The notes under the pieces: model-generated
Seen by the model: only the letters and a program-made list of their open reading frames with translations
Told to the model about the DNA's origin: nothing
The model's database searches: none
Assembly (NCBI GenBank): GCA_001636495.1
Contig: KV440964.1
Location: forward strand, 3,860,666-3,924,665
Direction of reading: 5' to 3'
Length of the DNA stretch: 64,000 nucleotides
From: Sutcliffiella horikoshii
GTDB lineage: Bacteria > Bacillota > Bacilli > Bacillales > Bacillaceae_I
Made by a program: the position numbers and the translations under genes
Shown here: one piece after another, positions 24,468 through 32,889 of the stretch
Layout: each line of letters begins with the position of its first letter
Numbering within the stretch: the stretch's first letter is position 1

Positions 24468-25538
24468 CTATTCGTCGCTTTCCTCACCTTGTCTTGTGTT
24501 CTGGAAAGGTAACGTTTCCCAAAAACTTGTATCTACAGTGTTAATAGATCCATCAGCAATAGCTCTTACCGTAGAATCAAGTGTGTTAACAGTTTGCTTA
24601 ATTAAATATCCGTTACTCTTCTGCCCAAGAACTGCAGTTGGATTTGTATGGTCGGACATTCCTCGCATTTCAAACAATAATGTTGCGATATCATATCTCG
24701 AAGCAATTCCATTTCGACCAATGTTGTCCGTATCCCCACCAAAGTACTTACCTAGGTGTCCCCAACCTTTTGACTCAATCTCATGGAACACCACTGCTCC
24801 CAACTGCTTGGACTGTTCTACTACTGCCGGATCAACATTAGGACTTGTTGGATGTAAAATTGACCCGGAAACAAGCTTCCCATCACGTTCACTCTGTGTT
24901 CCTTGATGATGTAAGTCGATCAAGTAATCAATATCGTACTTCTCCAACACATTTGTATGAAGTGCAGCTGCTTCAGGTTGCATCGCTTCTACCGCTTTAT
25001 CATGCTCACGGTTAAGATCAAAGTTATTAGCATTTGCTCGCGTTAAATGACGGTCCCCGTCAGCAATGTAATTATCTGTTGAAAAGTTTACGTCCCCCAT
25101 CGCTCCGTCTGCATTTAACATCGGAATAACAAGGATATTTACATGGTCCAATACCGATTTATTTTTCCCAGTTCCGAGGTGTTTGATAAATTCCATAGCT
25201 CCTTCTGTAGTCAGTTGCTCATTACCATGTTGTTGAGTCAAAAACAGAATGGTGGGATTGTCCTCGTTTTTAACGAATTTGGCCATGTAAATATCTCGGC
25301 CTTTCACCGTTTCTCCTATAACTTCAAGCTCCATCGCCTGTTGTCTTGCTTCTTGTTTTTGTAAGTATTCCACTAACTCATCATATGTAGTAAGGATGGA
25401 AGTCTGAATAGACTCATTCCCATTGTAATTAGGACCGTTTCCGACCGCACTTGTTGGAAGAGTTCCTGTTGTTAATGTACCAATTGTCATAACTCCTGTT
25501 AAAGATAACGCTAATACCGTTTTACTGATCTTTTTCAT
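24468..25538 (-). CDS. Secreted M14-family zinc carboxypeptidase
   Basis: 356 residues from ATG 25538 (AAGGAGGAAATT upstream; the longer frame to 25754 has no ribosome site). A signal peptide covers about residues 1-31 (MKKISKTVLALSL..., cleavage near TSA). Zinc-binding HxxE is in QQHGNEQ, the third ligand is probably the His pair in LIDLHHQG, with NADG, FDLNREHD and LLFEMRGM further M14 features. These extracellular enzymes trim peptides or peptidoglycan stems; this one lacks added wall-binding domains, so simple peptide hydrolysis is likely. It is monocistronic. Confidence 0.85.
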   Translation of the reverse strand: MKKISKTVLALSLTGVMTIGTLTTGTLPTSAVGNGPNYNGNESIQTSILTTYDELVEYLQKQEARQQAMELEVIGETVKGRDIYMAKFVKNEDNPTILFLTQQHGNEQLTTEGAMEFIKHLGTGKNKSVLDHVNILVIPMLNADGAMGDVNFSTDNYIADGDRHLTRANANNFDLNREHDKAVEAMQPEAAALHTNVLEKYDIDYLIDLHHQGTQSERDGKLVSGSILHPTSPNVDPAVVEQSKQLGAVVFHEIESKGWGHLGKYFGGDTDNIGRNGIASRYDIATLLFEMRGMSDHTNPTAVLGQKSNGYLIKQTVNTLDSTVRAIADGSINTVDTSFWETLPFQNTRQGEESDE

Positions 25539-25738
25539 AATTTCCTCCTTAATTAATATATTTCGCAACCCTACATATTCAGAATAAATTTTATTGAATA
25601 ATCTGTAAATAAGGACAAACTCCTTTCTTTCTAAAAGAAAAGACAATAAATTAATGGAAGGAAATGGGCTAAAAGCCTTATATAAAATGTTCATTGAATA
25701 TCTTTTTATTGGGAAATCTAACAATCGAGGTGGTAAAT

Positions 25739-26461
25739 ATGCGAAGACAAACATTTAATGCGGGGATCATTCTTTGGATGCTTTTCACCAATGTAAATAA
25801 TACGTTAGCTTCTGAACGAATAGTCCTATCAAGCATTCCTTCCGATATCTGGTACCAAACTGTTTACTTGATTGCAGACAAGAAAAGCTGGATGGAATAC
25901 GAGAACTTCACTGTGCAAATAGGTGACATGGGACAGTACGTATATAACTTCCCTGACTGGTACCATGGAAAATACGATCCTTACATGGTCAAAGCAGATA
26001 TAAATGACGATTCGCTGGATGACATCATTGTTGTATTAAATAACGACAATGCAGCAATCGACCAGCCACTTAAAGACATACATATCCTTAATCAAATTCC
26101 AGATCCAAATCGCAGATATGAAGAGGCTCCAATAAAATCTATTAGTATTGTCTTAAAAAACAAGGTGTCTATCAAACAATTCAACAACCTGGTTAGTGTC
26201 CAAATTGACAGAAAGAATCATACCATCGACCTCTCGAAGTATAGTTATGTCAATCCAAGAACCCCCTACATCAGTATAGAGCTTGTTGATTATTCTATTG
26301 AAGATGGCAAGCTATATGCCACTGTCCCTGTCTTAATTTTGCGAGATGATAGTGTTAAAGGTGGAGGAATTGGTCATATAAAAATTCGATATGCATGGAA
26401 TGGAAAAGAATACATCGCAAATCAATTGGATTTCTTGAAATTCACTTCAGAGAACCAATGA
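25739..26461 (+). CDS. Secreted protein of unknown function
   Basis: 240 residues. A hydrophobic N-terminus (FNAGIILWMLFTNVNNTLASE, residues 6-26) looks like a signal peptide with cleavage near ALA/TLA-SE. The mature part is rich in beta-type sequence and acidic residues, with KADINDDSLDDIIVVLN (about 86-102), a possible calcium-binding-like loop. I do not recognise the family. ATG 25739 has GAGGTGG upstream and is preferred to the frame opening at 25694. It is divergent from the M14 peptidase gene with a 200-bp gap between; the two may share a control region. Confidence 0.6.
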   Translation: MRRQTFNAGIILWMLFTNVNNTLASERIVLSSIPSDIWYQTVYLIADKKSWMEYENFTVQIGDMGQYVYNFPDWYHGKYDPYMVKADINDDSLDDIIVVLNNDNAAIDQPLKDIHILNQIPDPNRRYEEAPIKSISIVLKNKVSIKQFNNLVSVQIDRKNHTIDLSKYSYVNPRTPYISIELVDYSIEDGKLYATVPVLILRDDSVKGGGIGHIKIRYAWNGKEYIANQLDFLKFTSENQ

Positions 26462-26462
26462 G

Positions 26463-27240
26463 TTAAGGTTCTTCCCCTATCAACAACTCATAAAGAATTG
26501 CTGAATCTTGCTCTCTCAGTTTCATATACACTGCTTCCCCTTCACGGATAAGCTCAAGCCCGTCACCAAGAGGTGTAATCCACATGGCATAACTGGAATC
26601 GTTCAGCACAAAGCGGTAATCTGGCGGTGTTGCCATTTGGACCTTATTATTCTCCATCCACTCTTTATTTTTGAAAAAAGCTTCCAATTTCTCAATGTCT
26701 TCTTTTGAATCCAACACATTAATTGTTATGTATCCAGAATCTGTTCGTTTCTCTACATTAATCGGCTTAGTTGAAACTGCCACTTCCCTCTTGGAGACCC
26801 AAGCTTGATAAGAACCATGCACCTCTTCAATTGTCTTACCATCCAGAGAATACACCCCGCCACCTAGTGGTTCACTTGCATGAGGAAATGACCAACCACC
26901 AACTACCTCATTCTCTATCAAATATACAGTAGCTTTTGGTTTTGCCTTTGTTATACATATCGTCCAATGGGTGGTTGGTAACCATAAAGCTGACCGTCAC
27001 TATATCCTTATTCAGAAATTGTGTTACCTCTCCGTCTTGGACACCCAAAATTTGTTCTGTCGGCAATTCCTTAAGCTGGTATGTAAGGAACTTGATTTCC
27101 CCCTCCCCCTTATTGGAAACAATGGAGTATCCCATATCTTCAAGATGTTTCTTTGCGATTTCACTTTCACTACTCATCTGCTGACTACAACCACATACAA
27201 CAACAATGAATACTATAAGAACTAACATATAAGCCTTCAA
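26463..27240 (-). pseudogene. DUF4830-type lipoprotein, split by a one-base frameshift
   Basis: The first part (27240-26908) encodes a lipoprotein signal (lipobox VVVCGC, lipid Cys about 18) and 90 more residues; the second (to 26463) continues with VYLIENEVVGGWSFPHASEP and SLDGKTIEEVHG. The reading frame is restored by removing one A from the AAAA run at 26934-26937 (TTTT on the plus strand), giving one protein of about 258 residues. The joined sequence resembles DUF4830 lipoproteins of Bacillus. The change may be a real mutation, a slippery-tract phase switch or a sequencing error. Confidence 0.7.
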
Positions 27241-27468
27241 TCCAACACCCCCACTAATAAGACGTTTGATAAAATAATAGGTTTCATGTTCCCTCTATAA
27301 AAATTGTCAGTCCTCTTTTATCCCTTTTTAGTTTTATCTGCTTTCAAAACAGTCCATTCCCCTATCGGTAAATCAGGAAGTGCATCTTGGGACAAGGGTT
27401 CCCATGTGTGCTTCTTTTCAGAAATGGGTAAATGATTTTCATAACTTGTTTTTGAAGGAGTGAAATAA

Positions 27469-28251
27469 ATGAATAGGGACAAAGAGAAGGTTGCCATTAT
27501 TACTGGTGGGTCATCCGGAATTGGCAGGGCAAGTGCAATCAGACTTGCCAAAAGTGGTGTAAAGGTAGCGATACTTGATCTAAAGGAAGAGGATGCCGAA
27601 CAGCTCAGACAGGAAATAGCACAAGCCGGTGGAGAAGCGATGGCACTCCAGACTGATGTTTCCGATACTAAAGACTTGGAGGCAAGCTTCAAGCAGGTGC
27701 TCGATCGTTGGGGACAGCTGGATATCGTCTTTGCAAATGCAGGTATTAATGGAAAAGTGGCACCAATAGAAGATCTGGATGCAGAAGATTGGGATCAGAC
27801 TCTGAACACAAATCTGAAAAGTACATTCTTGACCGTAAAGCTTGCGATTCCCCATATGAAAGCCCGCGGTGGCAGCATCATCATCACCAGCTCCATCAAT
27901 GGTACAAGAACTTTCCATGGTTTCGGAATGTCCGCTTACAGTTCCTCCAAAGCAGGACAAGTTGCTTTTGGAAAGATGGCAGCGCTTGAATTGGCAAAAT
28001 ATCATATTCGGGTCAATACTATCTGTCCAGGTGCGATAGAAACGAATATCGGAAAAAACACTTTCCTAGAGGAAGAGGAACTCGACAAAATCAAGATTCG
28101 CATTGAATACCCCGATGGCTCCCACCCCTTGGAGCATCAACCTGGCAAGCCGGAACAGGTTGCTGACCTCGTTTCTTTTCTGGCATCAGATTCTTCCAGT
28201 CATATTACCGGCAGCCAAATCTTTATTGATGGGGCAGAATCCCTCCTATAG
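27469..28251 (+). CDS. Short-chain dehydrogenase/reductase
   Basis: 260 residues with a complete classical SDR layout: TGGSSGIG nucleotide-binding motif (12-19), D37 after the second strand (LDLKEED), favouring NAD+, NAG at 90-92, and the catalytic Ser (141/142), Tyr157 and Lys161 (YSSSK). The substrate is unknown; glucose- or ketoacyl-type reductases share this pattern. AAGGAG lies upstream of the ATG. It is monocistronic, ended by the hairpin at 28262-28303. Confidence 0.9.
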   Translation: MNRDKEKVAIITGGSSGIGRASAIRLAKSGVKVAILDLKEEDAEQLRQEIAQAGGEAMALQTDVSDTKDLEASFKQVLDRWGQLDIVFANAGINGKVAPIEDLDAEDWDQTLNTNLKSTFLTVKLAIPHMKARGGSIIITSSINGTRTFHGFGMSAYSSSKAGQVAFGKMAALELAKYHIRVNTICPGAIETNIGKNTFLEEEELDKIKIRIEYPDGSHPLEHQPGKPEQVADLVSFLASDSSSHITGSQIFIDGAESLL

Positions 28252-28261
28252 AGCTTTTGCA

Positions 28262-28303
28262 AGTAAAAAAAAGGTGAGCTTCAAGCTTACCTTTTTTACT
28301 TGT
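28262..28303. terminator. Bidirectional terminator
   Basis: AAGTAAAAAAAAGGT...AGCTT pairs with AAGCT.ACCTTTTTTACTT between the SDR gene and the convergent small gene. Confidence 0.85.
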
Positions 28304-28306
28304 AAC

Positions 28307-28480
28307 CTATTGATTAACACTGCCAGGTGGTATATCTTTCTCTACCTGCCCTATCGCTTCCATTCCAATTTGCTCTTGAACATCAAATTGCACCTTTTTA
28401 TCAGCCAATTGTTCAGTACTAAATTTTAAATCAGGCTGGATATTGTTATTTTTAGCAGATTGCTCATTCCAATCTTTCAA
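28307..28480 (-). CDS. Small acidic protein of unknown function
   Basis: 57 residues from a TTG start at 28480, eight bases after GGAGG; a GTG at 28495 is the alternative but would precede the ribosome site. The protein is hydrophilic, with KFSTEQLADKKVQFDVQEQIGMEAIG in its middle, and has no Cys or membrane segment. It has coding character and a proper terminator. I do not recognise the family; small spore or regulatory proteins of this size are common in Bacillus. Confidence 0.5.
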   Translation of the reverse strand: MKDWNEQSAKNNNIQPDLKFSTEQLADKKVQFDVQEQIGMEAIGQVEKDIPPGSVNQ

Positions 28481-28655
28481 CACCTTCACCTCCACTGAAT
28501 CATATTCCTAAGTATGTCTTAGAGTATCTTATTTTATAAGCCTTTTTGGGCAGCATTGTCCAAACCACGGTCCATCCAATGACCTATTTCATTCTTACTT
28601 TGCCTGATGCTAAAATAGCTATTGGCAATCTTAATTTTGAGACAAGGGGCTTTAT

Positions 28656-29846
28656 ATGTTTATTAAGAATAAGAGTACTGCTTTGATGATTTTTTTGTTT
28701 TTTAGTTTTTCCACTATTACCATCACCGGTAATTATTTGCCTGTGTACTTTCGCGATATAGGATTACCCACTTCACAGATTGGGCTTTTACTTGCGGTTG
28801 GGCCTCTTGCGGCGATTCTGACTCAGCCTCTATGGGGGTTTATGAGTGATAGATGGAAATCAACAAAGAAGACTTTAATTGTATGTATTGCAGGAGCTAT
28901 CTCTGTAAGTATTGCATTATTTCAGGTTCAATCCTTTATCGCATTTGTCGTGGTGATGTTTTTGTTCTTCTGCTTTCTTTCACCAATCAATCCATTGGCA
29001 GAAAGTCTGGCGCTGAAAACCGCTACAGAGGAAGGTAGATCATTCGGCTCGATCAGAATGTGGGGTGCCTTTGGATTTGGACTAACCGCTTTGATAAGCG
29101 GATATATATTTGCTGTTATCGGGATTCAAAATATTTTATATCCCTTTTTATTTTTCGGTTTTTTCACCTTTCTTCTCAGTCTGAAGATTTCAGATATAAA
29201 GACCACCTCCAAAAAGCAGGTCACCCTTATGGATGCAGTGAAGCTTGGGGCGGATCCTAAATTATTTGGATTTCTCCTGCTGGCTATGTTCATCTCGATT
29301 ACCCATCGGACAAATGACAATTATTTAGGTATTCATATTGTTCAACTTGGTGGAAAAGAATCGCTGATCGGCCTGGCAACTTTTATCGGGATCATGGTGG
29401 AAGTGATCATCCTGGCCACAAGCTGGCTCTGGTTCAGAAAGTTCCATGAATTTTTCTTCATTGGATTATCCGGACTCATCTATGCGTTGCGCTGGTTTCT
29501 CATGTCCGTTATCACGACTCCTGAGATGATACTGTTTTTGCAGCTATTCCACGGCGTCGCATTTTGCTTGTTTTACCTGGCAGCCTTTCAATATGTTACA
29601 AAAATACTTCCTAAAGAGCTTCAAGCAACTGGTCATGTCTTTTTTATAACCATCGTCTTTGGTCTAAGTGGCATGATCGGCTCCCTGGCAGGGGGAAGCA
29701 TCATCGAGTACTTTGATAGCTTTGTACTTTATCGTGTACTCGGATATTCCGCGCTGGTTGGTTCAGCCTCCATTTATCTGTATTATCTCTTCTTGGCTAA
29801 TCAGGAAGATAAACTGGTCAGTAAACCAAGCAGTATTGGAGGTTAA
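28656..29846 (+). CDS. MFS transporter (MFS_1-like, YwbF type)
   Basis: 396 residues with twelve predicted helices. The loop 2-3 MFS signature is seen as GFMSDRWKSTKK (about 61-72). A second family mark is FGSIRMWGAFGFG (about 129-141), typical of the 'MFS_1-like'/phenylpropionate-permease (LacY-related) branch that includes Bacillus YwbF. The substrate is unknown. The ATG follows AAGGGG. The S-box leader begins about 125 bp downstream, so this gene is not part of the methionine operon. Confidence 0.8.
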   Translation: MFIKNKSTALMIFLFFSFSTITITGNYLPVYFRDIGLPTSQIGLLLAVGPLAAILTQPLWGFMSDRWKSTKKTLIVCIAGAISVSIALFQVQSFIAFVVVMFLFFCFLSPINPLAESLALKTATEEGRSFGSIRMWGAFGFGLTALISGYIFAVIGIQNILYPFLFFGFFTFLLSLKISDIKTTSKKQVTLMDAVKLGADPKLFGFLLLAMFISITHRTNDNYLGIHIVQLGGKESLIGLATFIGIMVEVIILATSWLWFRKFHEFFFIGLSGLIYALRWFLMSVITTPEMILFLQLFHGVAFCLFYLAAFQYVTKILPKELQATGHVFFITIVFGLSGMIGSLAGGSIIEYFDSFVLYRVLGYSALVGSASIYLYYLFLANQEDKLVSKPSSIGG

Positions 29847-29913
29847 TCATTTCGCGGAAAATTTAAAACATACTCGCTACGTCACAGTGTTTTCAAATAA
29901 ACTTAAAAAAACG

Positions 29914-29940
29914 TTGACATCCTTTCACGTCCGTTATAAA
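29914..29940 (+). promoter_or_regulatory. Promoter for the tandem S-box leader
   Basis: A perfect TTGACA (29914-29919) is followed after a short 15-bp spacer by TATAAA (29935-29940). It is the only clear -35 box ahead of the first riboswitch. Confidence 0.5.
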
Positions 29941-29970
29941 CTTATCATCATTCAAATCAAAACTTATTTT

Positions 29971-30136
29971 CTTATCCAGAGAGGTGGAGGGAACGGCCCT
30001 TTGAAACCTCGGCAACAGGCTTACTTGTGAAGCACTGTGCCAATTCCTTCAAGCAACTAAGCTTGAAAAGATAAGAAGAGCATAAGCATGCACGGGCGCT
30101 AACCTCTTCTTACTTGTTAAGAAGAGGTTTTTTGTC
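29971..30136 (+). promoter_or_regulatory. SAM-I (S-box) riboswitch, first of two
   Basis: The aptamer runs from CTTATCCAGAGAGGTGGAGG (29971) through GAAACCTCGGCAACAGG and GTGCCAATTCC to GATAAG (30075), all standard S-box core segments. The expression platform ends in AACCTCTTCTTACTTG/TTAAGAAGAGGTTTTTT (30101-30136). SAM binding should favour termination. The P1 strands CTTATC/GATAAG are exact complements. Confidence 0.95.
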
Positions 30137-30174
30137 ATCTAAACCCGAGTTTTCCAATTGAATAATTTTGTTTT

Positions 30175-30336
30175 CTTATCCAGAGAGGTGGAGGGACTGG
30201 CCCTATGAAACCTCGGCAACAGGCTTACTTGTGAAGCACTGTGCCAATTCCATCAAGCAATTACGCTTGAAAGATAAGAGAGAGCATGTACATACCGATG
30301 CCCTTTTCTTGTCTTTCCAAGAAAAGGGCATTTTTA
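30175..30336 (+). promoter_or_regulatory. SAM-I (S-box) riboswitch, second of two
   Basis: A second complete aptamer (30175-30278) nearly identical to the first in its core, with a different terminator, ATGCCCTTTTCTTG/CAAGAAAAGGGCATTTTT (30299-30336). It ends 24 bases before the metN start. Both riboswitches have their own terminator, so RNA must pass two SAM-controlled gates. Confidence 0.95.
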
Positions 30337-30359
30337 TTTTCCAAAAGGGAGGAAACATC

Positions 30360-31391
30360 ATGATCACATTCAAGAACGTCAAAAAGGTCTACAAAAGCGG
30401 TGAGCAAGAAGTACATGCACTAGATGGCATCGACCTGAACATTGAAGAAGGCGAGATTTACGGAGTAATCGGATTCAGCGGTGCCGGAAAGAGCTCCCTC
30501 CTCCGTTGTGTGAACCTGCTGGAAAGGCCGTCATCCGGCAAAGTGCTAGTAGGTGGTATCGATCTCTCAAATCTCACACCAAAAAAATTGAGAGATGCGA
30601 AAAGAAAGATCGGCATGGTCTTTCAACATTTCAACTTACTTAACTCAAAAACAGTATACGAAAATGTGGCAATGCCTCTATTGATCAGTAATGTCAAAAA
30701 GGCAGATATTCAAAAAAGAGTGGAAGAGTTATTAGATTTTGTAGGGCTTGGAGATAAAAAGGATAATTATCCCGATCAACTGTCCGGTGGGCAGAAGCAG
30801 CGCGTCGGGATTGCCAGGGCCTTGGCCACGCGACCATCTGTCCTGCTCTGTGATGAAGCGACATCAGCCCTTGATCCACAAACGACAAGCTCCATCCTTC
30901 AACTTTTGAAACAAATCAACTTGGAATACAAGATCACCATCCTCATGATTACTCATGAAATGTCTGTCATCCGGGACATTTGCGATAAAGTGGCCGTCAT
31001 TGAAAAAGGCAAGATTATTGAACACGGTTCGGTATTTGACCTATTTTCTAACCCTAGGACTACAACTGCACGAAACTTTGTCAGCTCTGTCTTGAATGAT
31101 AAGTTGCCTGCATCAATTAGGGAACTAGTTAGTAAAAAGGATGATCACCAGGGTATTTACCGAATCAACTTTGTCGGTGAGTCAGCAGGCCAACCTTTCC
31201 TTTCGCAGGTGGCGAAGAAATTCCATGTCGATGTGAATGTCCTTTTCGGAAACATCACCGAACTGCAAGGTGTCCCGTTTGGAAACCTGGTTGTGGAGTT
31301 AAAAGGAGAACCTTCCGAGATCAAACGCGCTTTATTTTTCATCCAACAAGAAAAAGTTTTAGTGAAAGAGGTGAATGCACATGCGAGTTAG
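30360..31391 (+). CDS. metN: MetN, methionine ABC transporter ATPase
   Basis: 343 residues: an ABC ATPase domain with Walker A GFSGAGKS (38-45), signature LSGGQKQRVG and Walker B LLCDEATSALDP, followed by a C-terminal NIL domain (about 265-343) that senses methionine in MetN proteins. It powers uptake of L- or D-methionine and derivatives at the membrane with MetP and MetQ. ATG 30360 follows GGGAGGAAACATC; the longer frame to 30168 is riboswitch sequence. It overlaps metP by a few codons. Regulation is by the tandem S-boxes. Confidence 0.95.
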   Translation: MITFKNVKKVYKSGEQEVHALDGIDLNIEEGEIYGVIGFSGAGKSSLLRCVNLLERPSSGKVLVGGIDLSNLTPKKLRDAKRKIGMVFQHFNLLNSKTVYENVAMPLLISNVKKADIQKRVEELLDFVGLGDKKDNYPDQLSGGQKQRVGIARALATRPSVLLCDEATSALDPQTTSSILQLLKQINLEYKITILMITHEMSVIRDICDKVAVIEKGKIIEHGSVFDLFSNPRTTTARNFVSSVLNDKLPASIRELVSKKDDHQGIYRINFVGESAGQPFLSQVAKKFHVDVNVLFGNITELQGVPFGNLVVELKGEPSEIKRALFFIQQEKVLVKEVNAHAS

Positions 31392-32031
31392 TTCTGATCA
31401 AATCATTGATGCCTTATTAGAAACATTATCCATGGTCAGCTTTTCCCTCCTCTTCTCCGTGCTAATTGGCTTACCACTTGGTGTGCTATTGGTTGTAACG
31501 AGAAAGGGACATATTCTTGAAAACACGGTATTATTCAACTTTTTAAATCCGGTCATCAACGTTCTGCGTTCGATACCCTTCATCATTTTACTAGTTGCCA
31601 TCATACCGCTTACAAGATTGATAGTGGGAACGTCCATTGGGACAGCTGCCGCAACCGTTCCGCTCATCTTTTATGCGGCACCGTATTTTGCAAGATTAGT
31701 AGAAAATTCATTGTTGGAAGTGGAACCGGGTGTACTGGAAGCCGCAGAGGCGATGGGAGCTACTCCAAGCCAGATTATTTTCCGTTTCCTTTTACCGGAA
31801 GCGTTGAGTTCACTTGTACTTGCGATCACCATTGCGACCATTGGTTTGATCGGAGCTTCTGCGATGGCCGGAGCGGTTGGAGGCGGAGGCCTTGGTGACC
31901 TCGCGATTACATATGGCTACCAGCAGTTTGACGAAGTCACCATGTTCATCACCGTTGCCATCCTGGTGGTGATGGTCCAGGCGATCCAAAGCTCCGGAAA
32001 TATTTTATCCAAAAAAATTAGAAGACGATAG
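31381..32031 (+). CDS. metP: MetP (MetI), methionine ABC transporter permease
   Basis: 216 residues, five or six TM helices, with the permease 'EAA' loop EAAEAMGATPSQIIFRFLLP (about 122-141) that docks on MetN. The ATG at 31381 has GAGGTG seven bases upstream; the ATG at 31375 is too close to that site. The gene begins inside the 3' end of metN (the metN stop is at 31389-31391), indicating translational coupling. Confidence 0.92.
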   Translation: MRVSSDQIIDALLETLSMVSFSLLFSVLIGLPLGVLLVVTRKGHILENTVLFNFLNPVINVLRSIPFIILLVAIIPLTRLIVGTSIGTAAATVPLIFYAAPYFARLVENSLLEVEPGVLEAAEAMGATPSQIIFRFLLPEALSSLVLAITIATIGLIGASAMAGAVGGGGLGDLAITYGYQQFDEVTMFITVAILVVMVQAIQSSGNILSKKIRRR

Positions 32032-32046
32032 GGAGAGACAAACATC

Positions 32047-32874
32047 ATGAAAAAATTACTTAGCTTAGCTATTTTAACGGTACTATTACTTACTGCAGTA
32101 GGATGTTCAAAAGACAATGAGACCATAAAAATTGGGGTAAGCGGCACAGACAATCGAATTTGGGACTTTGTAGCAAAGAAAGCGGAAAAAGAAGGATTGG
32201 ATATCGAGATTGTCAGTTTCTCCGATTATGTACAGCCGAACCTTGCCTTGGCACAAAAGGAACTTGATGCAAACGCGTTCCAGACCATTTCCTATTTTGA
32301 AGCATTTATCAAAGAGCATAATCTAGATCTAACACCTCTTGCCACAACAGTTATCGCACCAATGGGTCTGTACTCAGAGAAATATGAAAATGTAGAGGAT
32401 ATCCCTGAAGGCGGTAAAATTGCTGTACCGAACGAAGCGACGAACATGGGCAGAGCTTTTCTACTTCTTCAAGATGCCGGGCTTATCACATTGGCGGACG
32501 ATTTTGACGGGAACGGTTCATTAGACAAAATTGTAGAAAATCCTAAAAACCTTGAGATTGTTCCAGTGGTTGCTGGACAGACGCCACGTGTTTTACCGGA
32601 CGTTGCTGCATCCATCATCAATAACGGAATTGCAGTAGATGCAGGTTTCAATCCTACTGAAGACTCCATTTTCCATGAAGATGATACTGCAACACCATAC
32701 ATCAACATCATTGCTGTCCGTACCGAAGATAAGAACCGGGAAGACCTTCAGAAACTTGCAGACTTATACCAAGAGGACGATGTGAAAGAATTCATTGAAA
32801 AAGAATACAAAGGCAGCACAATCCCGACGTTTGTTCCACTAAGTGAAATTGGCGTGGATACCGAAGCAGAATAA
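32047..32874 (+). CDS. metQ: MetQ, methionine-binding lipoprotein
   Basis: 275 residues of the NlpA/MetQ family. A lipobox (LTAVGC, lipid Cys20) anchors it outside the membrane. Family segments include IKIGVSG, VSFSDYVQPNLAL, DANAFQ and IAVPNEATNMGRAF. It captures methionine and hands it to MetP. It is the third gene of the S-box operon, 15 bases after metP, with GGGAGAG upstream. Confidence 0.93.
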   Translation: MKKLLSLAILTVLLLTAVGCSKDNETIKIGVSGTDNRIWDFVAKKAEKEGLDIEIVSFSDYVQPNLALAQKELDANAFQTISYFEAFIKEHNLDLTPLATTVIAPMGLYSEKYENVEDIPEGGKIAVPNEATNMGRAFLLLQDAGLITLADDFDGNGSLDKIVENPKNLEIVPVVAGQTPRVLPDVAASIINNGIAVDAGFNPTEDSIFHEDDTATPYINIIAVRTEDKNREDLQKLADLYQEDDVKEFIEKEYKGSTIPTFVPLSEIGVDTEAE

Positions 32875-32889
32875 AAAGGAGTGGTGAGA

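Noticed and set aside
27318-27692. 124-codon minus-strand ORF overlapping the start of the SDR gene
   Set aside because: Its first part is antisense to the SDR. The last 45 residues (before 27318) look somewhat protein-like but have no start of their own; at most an unrecognised remnant.
30168-30359. N-terminal extension of metN
   Set aside because: The added 64 codons are the second riboswitch and its terminator; ATG 30360 has the ribosome site and the family N-terminus.
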